A DNA stretch of 64,000 nucleotides, from assembly GCF_010078385.1 (NCBI RefSeq), contig NZ_SIJC01000005.1:124001-188000 (forward strand), written 5' to 3'. Numbering within the stretch: position 1 is the first letter of the stretch; each line of letters starts with the position of its first letter. A program made the translations under genes and the position numbers. This DNA is from Chengkuizengella sediminis. Its GTDB lineage: Bacteria; Bacillota; Bacilli; Paenibacillales; KCTC-33759. Below, one piece after another: positions 1 to 7,157 of the stretch. Under the pieces are notes generated by a model. It was not told where the DNA came from. It saw only the letters and a program-made list of their open reading frames with translations, and ran no database searches.

Positions 1-349
1 GTCCATTTTTAATGAGAAAATCCTCATTCACCTGGGCAGAAACACTTTGCACATATTCATCTAATTGGAGTAGCCTCTCCTTGGCAGTTTCAACCGCTTG
101 ATCAAGTTTAGCGGGATTATCCGCTTCTACAATCACGATGATATTATTCATCGTTGAAAAATGCTCCATAATATTGTCATATTGTTTCACAGACGGATGA
201 TCCTTTGGTGTTAGTCCAACCCAGCTAACCTCCATTTTTAAACCTACAGTAGCAAATCCCAATAAAATAGTCACCAAAAGTGAAATAGCTAATACTGTTT
301 TTGGTTTTGTCGTGGTTGCACGGAATACAAATGCAAAAAATCGTTTCAT
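1..349 (-). CDS. MMPL/RND-family exporter, N-terminal part (runs off the window)
   Basis: The 116 visible residues begin MKRFFAFVFRATTTKPKTVL, then a hydrophobic segment (about residues 19-36), then an extracytoplasmic stretch with GLTPKDHPSVKQY and NNIIVIVEADNP. This is the usual start of MMPL-type RND exporters: a short cytoplasmic N-terminus, TM1, and the first porter-like loop. An AGGAGGAATTACAATA ribosome site precedes the ATG at 349. The rest lies to the left of the window. The paired palindromes at 498-525 lie upstream and probably control it. The substrate cannot be told from this part; in Firmicutes such genes are often paired with a TetR repressor. Confidence 0.8.
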   Translation of the reverse strand, partial: MKRFFAFVFRATTTKPKTVLAISLLVTILLGFATVGLKMEVSWVGLTPKDHPSVKQYDNIMEHFSTMNNIIVIVEADNPAKLDQAVETAKERLLQLDEYVQSVSAQVNEDFLIKNG

Positions 350-497
350 TATTGTAATTCCTCCTCTTTCTAATTCCCATTATCATTCATTTATTCATCA
401 TTCATTGAATAAAATCCGTCTTCTATAATCTGTGAAAAAGAGCTCTCTGTTGTAGTTTTTAAATTTCATCTACTTCTGATTTACCCTCACAAAAACA

Positions 498-525
498 TGA
501 GCACACTCAATAATGAGTATACTCA
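498..525. promoter_or_regulatory. Tandem palindromic operator in front of the MMPL gene
   Basis: Two copies of a 12-bp palindrome lie 16 bp apart: TGAGCACACTCA at 498-509 (near perfect) and TGAGTATACTCA at 514-525 (perfect). They sit about 150 bp upstream of the MMPL start and about 60 bp upstream of the -35 of the divergent serine hydrolase. The design fits a dimeric TetR-like repressor bound twice. The regulator is not visible in the window. Confidence 0.55.
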
Positions 526-586
526 TATTTTAATTATAAATTTTTCCATTGTCAACTTTTATTCAAAGATTATGACCACTAAAGTG

Positions 587-615
587 TTGACACACTACCA
601 TTGTTTAACTATATT
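587..615 (+). promoter_or_regulatory. Sigma-A promoter of the serine hydrolase
   Basis: TTGACA at 587-592, 17-bp spacer, TATATT at 610-615. Transcription would begin near 622, so upstream in-frame codons such as the TTG at 601 cannot be the start; this supports the TTG at 673. Confidence 0.6.
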
Positions 616-672
616 AAATTTAGAGCTAGTCTATGTTTTTGTGAAAATCCGAATCTTATAGGAGTGATAAAT

Positions 673-1647
673 TTGAAAAATGAAATAACAAAATATATTA
701 CTAATTTATCTGAAAAGCAGCAATTCAATGGAGCATTCCTAATTTCAAAAGATGGAGAAGCTATCGTAAGTGGGGGAGTTGGCATGGCTAACTTTGAAGA
801 CAACATACCGAATCAAAATAACACTCAGTTCTATGTAGGTTCTATCACTAAAACATTTACTGCGATCGCTATTATGCAACTTTATGAAAAAGATTTACTA
901 GATTTACACGAAACCTGTGAACGCTTTTTTCCTGAATATGAACAAAGCAATAAAATCACCATACATCACCTATTAGCTCATGGTTCTGGCGTTCCTAACT
1001 TTTTTGATACTGAGCATTTTTTAGATTGTTTCACAAAAAAAATGAGTGCAGAACAGACTTTTGATATTTTCAAAAATAAACCACTAAATTTTGATCCAGG
1101 TCAACAAAGTGAATATTCAAATTCAAACTATATTTTGTTAGGTTTAATTATAGAAAAAATTTCAGGACAATCTTATGAAGAATATATTAACGAGCATATT
1201 TTGAAACCTCTAAATATGAATCAAACGGGATTTCCAAAGGATCTAACTAAAGGAAACAGCTTAGCTGAAGGTTATGATTGGGATGATTCTGACTTAAAAA
1301 AGATACCAATAATCTATTCTTCTAATTTGTATGCAGCTGGAGAAATGTTTTCAACTGTTCATGATCTAGCTTCATTAGATCAAGCATTATATACCGATAC
1401 GTTACTTAAGAGGAACTCAATTGACAAAATGCATCAATCCTATTTTCAACCATTTGGCTATGGTTGTACGATTGGAGACAATCTAAATAAAAAATACGTC
1501 CTATTTTCTGGTGGAACTATTGGATATACATCTCTTGTTCTTAGATATGTTGAAGAAAAAGTAACGATTATTGTTATTAATAATATCAGCCATAATTTGA
1601 ATGCTGTTGCAGAAGAACTATCTAGTATTGTTTTTAGTGAACGATAG
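673..1647 (+). CDS. Serine hydrolase of the class C beta-lactamase/PBP4* family
   Basis: A 324-residue protein of the Beta-lactamase Pfam family. The SxxK nucleophile is in VGSITKTFTAIA, the YxN motif is YSN in SEYSNSNYILLG, and a GG-T/S-G segment (FSGGTIGYTS) stands where the third HTG-like motif is expected. LLAHGSGVPNF corresponds to the LLTHTSG signature. It starts at TTG 673 behind GGAG (661-664), downstream of its promoter. No signal peptide is visible with this start, so it is probably cytoplasmic. Family members include D-aminopeptidases, esterases and PBP-like enzymes; the substrate is unknown. It is single and divergent from the MMPL gene. Confidence 0.8.
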   Translation: MKNEITKYITNLSEKQQFNGAFLISKDGEAIVSGGVGMANFEDNIPNQNNTQFYVGSITKTFTAIAIMQLYEKDLLDLHETCERFFPEYEQSNKITIHHLLAHGSGVPNFFDTEHFLDCFTKKMSAEQTFDIFKNKPLNFDPGQQSEYSNSNYILLGLIIEKISGQSYEEYINEHILKPLNMNQTGFPKDLTKGNSLAEGYDWDDSDLKKIPIIYSSNLYAAGEMFSTVHDLASLDQALYTDTLLKRNSIDKMHQSYFQPFGYGCTIGDNLNKKYVLFSGGTIGYTSLVLRYVEEKVTIIVINNISHNLNAVAEELSSIVFSER

Positions 1648-1922
1648 CTGTAATACAACAATTTTAAATTTGCAATGGCTTTCAGTTTTGTTTAAATATT
1701 TTGATTTATGCTTTTTAAAACCTTTATTTAATAACTTTTAATTTTTTTGAAAAAATATACCTCAGATAATCTAGATTTATAACCTATTATAACTTGTTTT
1801 ATTTTAGGAAAGGTGATGAATTTAATTTTACTATGTATTTAATTTAGTGTCAGATAAAAGTAATATTTTATTTCTTTAAACGTAAACACTACCACTACTT
1901 ACACTTATAATACAAGTCCTCA

Positions 1923-2144
1923 TTACTTTAAAAATATTGATGCAACTAAAATACCTATTATAAGAACAAGTATAAGAATTCCAGTTACTTTCCAACTTAA
2001 ATCACCTACTAAATCTGCAAGATTTCCACTTTGTGCCTTGTTAATAGAATCAGCCAATTTTCCAGTAGTGGTATTTTTTCTTAGCTCTTCTTGCCTTAAT
2101 CTTTCTCTCATTCTCGCGGGGGTTTCTTTATTATTTTCTTTCAT
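1923..2144 (-). CDS. Small single-pass membrane protein, DUF6366-like
   Basis: 73 residues. An Arg/Glu-rich N-terminus (ETPARMRERLRQEELRKN) is followed by a linker (SGNLADLVGDLSWK) and one C-terminal TM helix (TGILILVLIIGILVASIF). The arrangement and the SGNLADLVG segment remind me of the short Bacillus proteins called DUF6366, but this comes from memory and was not searched. Its function is unknown. It is the most downstream gene of the minus-strand island. Confidence 0.6.
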   Translation of the reverse strand: MKENNKETPARMRERLRQEELRKNTTTGKLADSINKAQSGNLADLVGDLSWKVTGILILVLIIGILVASIFLK

Positions 2145-2204
2145 TTTCTTCCCTCTTTGTGCAAGTTTTTAATCTGTAAATTAATGCTTATTGTACTATT
2201 AGAT

Positions 2205-2666
2205 TTATTTCTGAATAACCAAGATAGAAGTATCAATATTTTCCTGATTACAACCATTTAATAGGTAATGCTTGTAAAGATTCATCTCTTCTGTTGCTTC
2301 TACTTTGATTGTTTTACATATAAAAGTACTAACCCTTCTTTTGCCATAACGATCTCTTGTAGTATCAATTGTTGTAATAATATTTTCCCCATCATACTCA
2401 AGATCTCGCAGAATTGCATCTCCTTCTACAGTATATCTTACAATTTTAATTTCATCCTTATTTCCTTGATCAAAATTTTCAATAAATCGCATAAATATAT
2501 CAATATTGGTTATTTCACCATGTTTATCAACAATATCGTCATTTAATGGGTTATATTCGCTAATATCTTCATCTGCATTAATATCATCATGCGATGGATT
2601 ATATTCGCTACAACCAGATATTACTATTATTATTAGTATTATTATAAGGAATTTTAATTTCTTCAT
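2205..2666 (-). CDS. Lipoprotein, DUF4362-like
   Basis: 153 residues, with a hydrophobic signal ending in the lipobox VISGC (Cys19), so it is predicted to be diacylated and anchored outside the membrane. The region DKHGEITNIDIFMRFIENFDQGNKDEIKIVRYTVEGDAILRDLEYDG... with IDTTRDRYG matches the pattern I know from DUF4362 proteins of Bacilli. A short internal duplication (SEYNPSHDDI and SEYNPLNDDI) directly follows the signal. The RBS AAAGGAGG is ideal. Function unknown. Confidence 0.7.
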   Translation of the reverse strand: MKKLKFLIIILIIIVISGCSEYNPSHDDINADEDISEYNPLNDDIVDKHGEITNIDIFMRFIENFDQGNKDEIKIVRYTVEGDAILRDLEYDGENIITTIDTTRDRYGKRRVSTFICKTIKVEATEEMNLYKHYLLNGCNQENIDTSILVIQK

Positions 2667-2704
2667 TTATTTTCCTCCTTTATAATTCCAATTTTATTAT
2701 TCAT

Positions 2705-2878
2705 TCATCTAAAAAAACTATCATTTTTTGTTTTTAATTGATCTTTAATTTCTTTTAGTATAGCGATCATTTTTCTATTTTGCTTAATAATTTGGTAAGA
2801 ATTCGTTAACAATAATAAACCTCCAAACAAAAAAATCACAAAAAATATTAATAACATTAGAAATAAATCCAACATCAT
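2705..2878 (-). CDS. Hidden 57-residue membrane peptide
   Basis: A start ATG ATG at 2878/2875 follows a strong GGGAGGTGG site. The product has one hydrophobic helix (about residues 3-24, LDLFLMLLIFFVIFLFGGLL) and then a charged tail (QNRKMIAILKEIKDQLKTK) likely to form a short amphipathic helix or coiled coil. It ends at TGA 2705-2707. It lies between the 193-residue gene and the lipoprotein on the same strand, with a copy of the island palindrome 35 bp upstream. The type (TM plus coiled coil) is common in Bacillales; the function is unknown. Confidence 0.65.
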   Translation of the reverse strand: MMLDLFLMLLIFFVIFLFGGLLLLTNSYQIIKQNRKMIAILKEIKDQLKTKNDSFFR

Positions 2879-2912
2879 TAACCACCTCCCAATTGCTCTA
2901 CTAATCTCATTC

Positions 2913-2932
2913 TATAAAATCTGAATTTTATT
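2913..2932. repeat. Island palindrome, copy 1
   Basis: ATAAAAT-CTGA-ATTTTAT, 35 bp upstream of the 57-codon gene. Confidence 0.5.
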
Positions 2933-2946
2933 ACAAAGTCTCTAAT

Positions 2947-3528
2947 TTAATAGATAGATATTATCTCCCCTTGTGAATTCAAACCACGGAAAGTATAACC
3001 TCCAACATAAGCATTTTTTAAATAACTATAATGTGCTGCATACCCATTTTCTACGTCCATTTCTATATAGACAGTTGATTTCTCTTTTGCTTCACTTAAA
3101 GATGTTATATTTTTATGTCTATCATGATTACTCACAATGACTTTAACTATATCTTTATCCAAAACTTCGGTTCCAAAAAGAGTTTTATAAAAATCATTTT
3201 TATCATTAGTAGCACTCCAAGTAATCTTCATCTTTTCATCAGAAGTTAAAGCATGCATACCACTTGTATTAGTGACACGATAAAAAATCCCCCAATTTCT
3301 TTCTATTAATTTGATATAGTTTACTGTATCTGTTTCCCAAACAATTACCTTATTACCGTTAAACTCCTTTTCAAAAACAACTTTTCCATTTATATTTGGA
3401 ATTGAATTTCTTATGACCAATGATTCAGAAAGTGTATATCCTCCTATATAAGAAGAAACATACTGTATGATTATTATCAGTGCAATAGTTATAATGTATC
3501 GTTTCTTAAATCGTCTCTTAGCGTCCAT
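2947..3528 (-). CDS. Membrane-anchored protein of unknown function
   Basis: 193 residues. A basic N-terminus (MDAKRRFKKR) is followed by one TM helix (about 11-28) without a clear cleavage site, so it is probably a type II membrane protein with its C-terminal domain outside. The rest is rich in beta-type segments (KVVFEKEFNGNKVIVWETD, YIKLIERNWGIFYRVTN, STVYIEMDVENG). It resembles small Bacillus proteins of unknown role that report on cell-surface variables, but I do not recognise the family. A copy of the island palindrome lies 42 bp before the ATG. Confidence 0.6.
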   Translation of the reverse strand: MDAKRRFKKRYIITIALIIIIQYVSSYIGGYTLSESLVIRNSIPNINGKVVFEKEFNGNKVIVWETDTVNYIKLIERNWGIFYRVTNTSGMHALTSDEKMKITWSATNDKNDFYKTLFGTEVLDKDIVKVIVSNHDRHKNITSLSEAKEKSTVYIEMDVENGYAAHYSYLKNAYVGGYTFRGLNSQGEIISIY

Positions 3529-3569
3529 AAATGCCTCATTCTAAATCCCTTCACTTTATTTTTTATCAG

Positions 3570-3589
3570 TTAAAATTACCGTTTTATCG
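3570..3589. repeat. Island palindrome, copy 2
   Basis: TTAAAA-TTACCG-TTTTAT; one mismatch in the left arm. 42 bp upstream of the 193-codon gene. Confidence 0.45.
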
Positions 3590-3636
3590 TAGCAAAAATA
3601 ACAAAAAGTTATGTTCCTTTTATAGTTCAATATATT

Positions 3637-3815
3637 TTACCTAACTTTCATCAAAAGGTTTCTACATTCCCTTTGTAAAAGAATAAAAATGACAACCATC
3701 AATCCTAATGATTGAAAGTAGTCTTCATGATAAATACAACCTATTGTTCTTATTATTTTATTTTCTACCAAAATCATAATAATATTACTTTTTTCATAAA
3801 CTCACTATCTTCTTT
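3637..3815 (-). pseudogene. Possible GNAT acetyltransferase fragment
   Basis: An open frame without a good start reads ...NIIMILVENKIIRTIGCIYHEDY, then FQSLGLMVV, then stops at 3637. The order 'own-enzyme beta strand, GTIG, LGLMVV' resembles the middle of a GNAT fold (beta4-beta5), with both ends missing. The match is short and could be chance. The rest of 3529-3850 shows no other coding signal. Confidence 0.25.
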
Positions 3816-3850
3816 AGTTTATGCGTTTCATTATCCACTGGTATAATAAA

Positions 3851-3896
3851 AAAATCAACTACAAGTAAAAAGTTCAATATACTTGTAGTTGATTTT
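3851..3896 (-). terminator. Strong intrinsic terminator of the 43-codon peptide gene
   Basis: A perfect 17-bp inverted repeat (3851-3867 and 3880-3896; core TCAACTACAAGTA) with a 12-nt loop. On the minus strand it is followed by a T run (TTTTTTTATTAT). It begins 19 bp after the peptide stop codon. Confidence 0.75.
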
Positions 3897-3914
3897 GAAA
3901 ATGGATAAATTCGA

Positions 3915-4046
3915 TCATTTTTCCTTACTATTACTGGATTTCCAATGATTCAGATTGGTGAAAGTATTAGTACTTATGTTATTCATCATATTCTTTTTAC
4001 TGTCTTTCTTTGACTCTAATTGTTGAAGAGCTAGTACCTGATTCAA
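3915..4046 (-). CDS. 43-residue peptide with a class III lanthipeptide-like leader
   Basis: The gene starts at TTG 4046 with a near-perfect AAGGAGG site at 7-bp spacing, ends at TGA 3915, and is followed at once by a 17-bp hairpin terminator. A TATAAT-like -10 (4098-4103, minus strand) would give a leader of about 45 nt. The N-terminus MNQVLALQQLESKK fits the (I/L/V)LxLQxLE helix that class III lanthipeptide leaders use to bind their LanKC synthetase. The C-terminal half (after Lys18) is rich in Ser, Thr and Asn (ISTNTFTNLNHWKSSNSKEK) but has no Cys, so classic lanthionine or labionin rings cannot form. No LanKC is in the window. It is a real-looking transcription unit; its product class is an inference. 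Confidence 0.6.
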   Translation of the reverse strand: MNQVLALQQLESKKDSKKNMMNNISTNTFTNLNHWKSSNSKEK

Positions 4047-4224
4047 AAAAACACCTCCTTAAATTTTAATTTTTCATATAATAAACTACTAATTTAAATT
4101 ATATCAAATATTTTACATTAATTATTTTAGAATACAGACTACTAAACCCCAAATAACATGTAAAAACATAGTATTACTCGCATATTCAATTATCAATATA
4201 CATATTTATATAATTTATTAATCT

Positions 4225-4244
4225 GATAAAATTCTTGTTTTATC
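4225..4244. repeat. Island palindrome, copy 3 (perfect arms)
   Basis: GATAAAA-TTCTTG-TTTTATC; lies between the duplicated-domain gene and the 43-codon gene. The rest of 4047-4299 is AT-rich with no further gene. Confidence 0.55.
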
Positions 4245-4299
4245 TAGTGACTGTTATATTTAAACGGTTTGAATGCTCTTATTATTAAATTTGAAAGCT

Positions 4300-5031
4300 T
4301 TATTGATTTTCACCATTAATTTCTTGTAGCATTTTATTGAGTAATTTAAGACTAAATACATTCTCAGAATTTTTTGCTAAATGGAATACCTTCATCCAAT
4401 ATCCATAATCATCAAGGTAAGATTCAATTGCTTTTTCAATATTTGTACGTGTTAATGATCTGACTATCAGCTTTGGATAATCAGGAAGTAAATAATTTAT
4501 TTGTCTTTTATCCATACAATAATAAAGATTTTTAGGAGTTGTAACAGTAATATTATATTTTAATCCTTCATTTGTTTTTACGAATATATCTATACTATCA
4601 TTTTCAATATCTTGTATTAGCTCTATTGGAGTAGAATATTCAATTTCATTAGCCTCTATATTTTCCTTAAATTCATAATTAATATGACTATTCATTTCAT
4701 AAAATATAGTTTTTATCGAATCAATACTAAATAGACTTTCTCTTATTCCTATTAATCCATAAAATTTTAACCAATATCCCTGCGATTTGGAATAATGCTC
4801 AATAGCTTTTCTAATATTATCTTCAGTCAAAGATCGTACAAATATTCCAGGTATACCAGAAGGCATATAATTTAATTCCTCTTTATCCATATACCAATAT
4901 ATATTTTTGGGATTAATACAAAGTACATTATAAATGTAGCCCTCATCTGTTTTTACAAACACATCAATGTTATCATTTTCATCTTCAATAAGATTCATAG
5001 GAGTATAAATATCAATCATTTCAATCCTCAC
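4300..5031 (-). CDS. Tandem-duplicated-domain protein, possibly an immunity protein
   Basis: 243 residues starting at GTG 5031 behind GGAGG. Two copies of one domain of about 115 residues follow each other: residues 1-115 and 128-240. Shared landmarks are DIFVKT(D/N)EG, the PKN(I/L)Y motif with W/CMDK, NY, and (F/I)VRSLT..NI.KAIE(H/S)Y....GYW.K. The copies have diverged to roughly 40-45 % identity by eye, so the duplication is old. I do not recognise the family. The small, acidic, cytosolic nature and the neighbours (DUF4279 and others) suggest an immunity cluster of a polymorphic toxin system, without a toxin gene here. Confidence 0.6.
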   Translation of the reverse strand: MRIEMIDIYTPMNLIEDENDNIDVFVKTDEGYIYNVLCINPKNIYWYMDKEELNYMPSGIPGIFVRSLTEDNIRKAIEHYSKSQGYWLKFYGLIGIRESLFSIDSIKTIFYEMNSHINYEFKENIEANEIEYSTPIELIQDIENDSIDIFVKTNEGLKYNITVTTPKNLYYCMDKRQINYLLPDYPKLIVRSLTRTNIEKAIESYLDDYGYWMKVFHLAKNSENVFSLKLLNKMLQEINGENQ

Positions 5032-5112
5032 CTTTTCACCTCCTATTGTAATTATTTTTCTTGTCCATGCTCGAAGCTCGAAAATATTAAAACCTTAGTT
5101 TGATTTATATCC

Positions 5113-5132
5113 TGTAAAATTAGAGTTTTATC
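5113..5132. repeat. Island palindrome, copy 4
   Basis: GTAAAA-TTAGAG-TTTTATC, 82 bp upstream of the duplicated-domain gene. Confidence 0.45.
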
Positions 5133-5215
5133 TTATCTAGATATTTCAGTTTTAAATAAGTCTCGATAATTCAATATTTTTATTGATCTAATTCATTTTT
5201 AAATTTAAATTCTAT

Positions 5216-5833
5216 CTACACTCGGTCTGAACGAATCCATCTCATCTCATTAATTTCAAGTAACTGTTTAAACTCTTCAACTAGGTCATGCTTGTTTTTT
5301 AAGTTATTCCAATACTCTGCGGATAAAATATATTCTAATTTTGTAATGACTTCATCAGGTATATTAAATAATTTAAAGAACTCAACGTTCTTATTTTCTA
5401 ATTGCTCTTCTATTTTTCTAAGATATTCAGGATTATCTTTTACTTCCAATAGTAACTTATTATAAAGCTCTTTTGCGTTTGGTTCGATGTAAAGAAGTTC
5501 CATTATATCTTCATCAGGATGCCTTTCCTCAGCTAACCTTACTACTGCAGTATTTTCTTCTTCATACGAAAAAGAGATATTGGCAACTATTTTTCCTTGT
5601 AAGATAATATAATATCCCCAACAATGATCCTCGAAATTAAAAAAATAGAGAATTGGATATTCTTTTGAAATTTCAAATACACTTTCAGGTACAATATCAC
5701 TCACACTTGTATCATTAGTGATAAACACAATCCAGTTATCATTTATCTCTTGAACAGAAGTAACAGTTGAATGTTGCTCCACTTTTTCCATGCTTTTCTT
5801 TAATGCTAAACTTCCTGCTGTAAATTCACTCAT
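5216..5833 (-). CDS. Acidic cytosolic protein of unknown function, immunity-like
   Basis: 205 residues, no signal or TM. It begins MSEFTAGSLALKKSMEKV behind GGAGAGCCATGAT. The N-terminal half is beta-rich (WIVFITNDTS, YPILYFFNFEDHCWGYYIILQGKIVANISFSYE) and the C-terminal half is helical (LRKIEEQLENKNVEFFKLFNIPDEVITKLEYILSAEYW). Many Glu/Asp residues and repeated aromatic positions are typical of immunity proteins, but I recognise no family. The stop of the upstream pseudogene is only 30 bp away, so the two were probably one operon. Confidence 0.55.
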   Translation of the reverse strand: MSEFTAGSLALKKSMEKVEQHSTVTSVQEINDNWIVFITNDTSVSDIVPESVFEISKEYPILYFFNFEDHCWGYYIILQGKIVANISFSYEEENTAVVRLAEERHPDEDIMELLYIEPNAKELYNKLLLEVKDNPEYLRKIEEQLENKNVEFFKLFNIPDEVITKLEYILSAEYWNNLKNKHDLVEEFKQLLEINEMRWIRSDRV

Positions 5834-5863
5834 ATCATGGCTCTCCCTATTATGTTTTCTAGA

Positions 5864-6401
5864 TTAACCCTTTTTAAAATCACTAAAATCATCAATCAAA
5901 TAACCATGTTCATATCCATGAAACTCTTCAAATTCATTCTCCTTCTCAATAATTGCATCAATAGATGGGCTAGGAGAACCATGTATTTCATATATATAAC
6001 TTTTTACATCTTCCATCGTTTTGCCATCCATCACTAAGCCATCACATTCATAAATTTCTGGAACCTATATAGGGTTTCCAAATAAATGAGAGAGTTTATA
6101 ACAAATCCTTCTTAACTTAAATTGAATATGCTCATTTGTAATGAATTGTTTCCATCTGTATACAGGATATAAAACACAAAGATTCTTGCCAAAGGTAATA
6201 TCAAGATCATCTGGTCCGGCTAGATCTATATTGATGCTTCTCAAACTCCAACTCTAAATCCGCATCCAACCAACACCATTTATCTGTAGTATTATCAGTT
6301 AATTGTTGAAGAGTTTTGTTTTCATTCAAAATCGCAAGTAACTTTTTTATCTCATTTAATTTATACGAATGTTTAAATATTGCTTGAAAATTTACTCCCA
6401 T
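5864..6401 (-). pseudogene. Broken immunity-like gene (frameshift plus nonsense codon)
   Basis: ATG at 6401 behind TGGAGG opens MGVNFQAIFKHSYKLNEI...DADLELEFEKHQ and then runs out of frame (stop near 6207). The +1 frame takes over immediately with INIDLAGPDDLDITFGKN and VYRWKQFITNEHIQFKLRRI, meets an in-frame TAG after HLFGNPI, and goes on with VPEIYECDGLVMDGKTMEDV to a TAA at 5864. So one single-base indel and one nonsense mutation broke an original product of about 178 residues. The family is not recognised. It sits in line with the other putative immunity genes. Confidence 0.7.
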
Positions 6402-6444
6402 GATTCTACCTCCATTTGTCAACTATCAAATTTGATCTTCATAA

Positions 6445-6870
6445 TTAATAATCCATATCATCAATATAAGGATTAGCATACAAATCAATATCAAATTCAG
6501 CGTCAATACTTGAGGCGAATTTTATTACTTCGTTATTAAGATATAATGCAGGAGTGTAACCTTCCTCAATTATAATTACAATAGTAAATTTACATTCAAC
6601 AGAGTAAGTTTTTCTAATCTCATTGATAATTGAATCTTTTTCTTGTATTTGTTTTATTATTTGGTCTAGTTGTTCATTTACATCAAATGATTCTTGATAA
6701 TCTGTACTCAAATCCCAACATGTTACTTTTCGAGTAATTGAAAGATCTCTAATTCTATCACCTTTTTTATATGTTTTAGTAGGAGTTATTCCTAATTTTT
6801 TGGTCGCTTTTTCTAAAGGAAATGAGTCACCAAATAAACTAAAATAAGCCATAACTTTTGTTTTTTCCAC
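6445..6870 (-). CDS. DUF4279-like protein
   Basis: 141 residues from GTG 6870, with AGGAGAG upstream. The pattern AYFSLFGDSFPLEKATKKLGITPTKTYKKGDRI, with the later TCWDLST and DVNEQLDQIIKQI, is that of the DUF4279 family: beta strand, 'GD.F....I...LGI.PT...KGD', then a helix. DUF4279 proteins are small cytosolic proteins that frequently occur beside toxin or immunity genes; the biochemical role is not established. Confidence 0.75.
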   Translation of the reverse strand: MEKTKVMAYFSLFGDSFPLEKATKKLGITPTKTYKKGDRIRDLSITRKVTCWDLSTDYQESFDVNEQLDQIIKQIQEKDSIINEIRKTYSVECKFTIVIIIEEGYTPALYLNNEVIKFASSIDAEFDIDLYANPYIDDMDY

Positions 6871-6922
6871 AAATCATCTCTCCTGAATAAGCTTCATTAA
6901 TTCGTATTGCTCTCTCCAATTG

Positions 6923-7072
6923 TTAATAATTTTCACCAGTCAATACTTCTGTGTTATTCACATACCCATATATGTATATTGAATTAAATTTTAGAACAAA
7001 GGGGATCTTTAATTTTTGTAACAATTGTTTTGTAGTTACTATTGCTTGAACTTTTTTCTTTAAATCGTTCAT
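6923..7072 (-). CDS. Hidden 49-residue peptide gene
   Basis: ATG 7072 follows TAGGAGGG at good spacing. The product starts MNDLKKKVQAIVTTKQLLQK and ends NNTEVLTGENY, with stop TAA at 6923. It has a basic amphipathic N-terminal helix, then a short beta-like part (FVLKFNSIYIYGYV). It could be a complete small protein or the intact head of a truncated immunity gene. A copy of the island palindrome lies 33 bp upstream. Confidence 0.5.
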   Translation of the reverse strand: MNDLKKKVQAIVTTKQLLQKLKIPFVLKFNSIYIYGYVNNTEVLTGENY

Positions 7073-7104
7073 AATACCCTCCTAAATACTAAAAACTTTC
7101 TTCC

Positions 7105-7124
7105 GATAAAATTCATGTTTTATT
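7105..7124. repeat. Island palindrome, copy 5
   Basis: GATAAAA-TTCATG-TTTTATT, 33 bp upstream of the 49-codon gene. Confidence 0.5.
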
Positions 7125-7157
7125 TAATGCTTTCCCTAAAACTTTTCAGTATACCTT

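Noticed and set aside
601-672. Upstream extension of the serine hydrolase to TTG 601
   Set aside because: It lies before the predicted -10, and the GGAG at 661 points to TTG 673.
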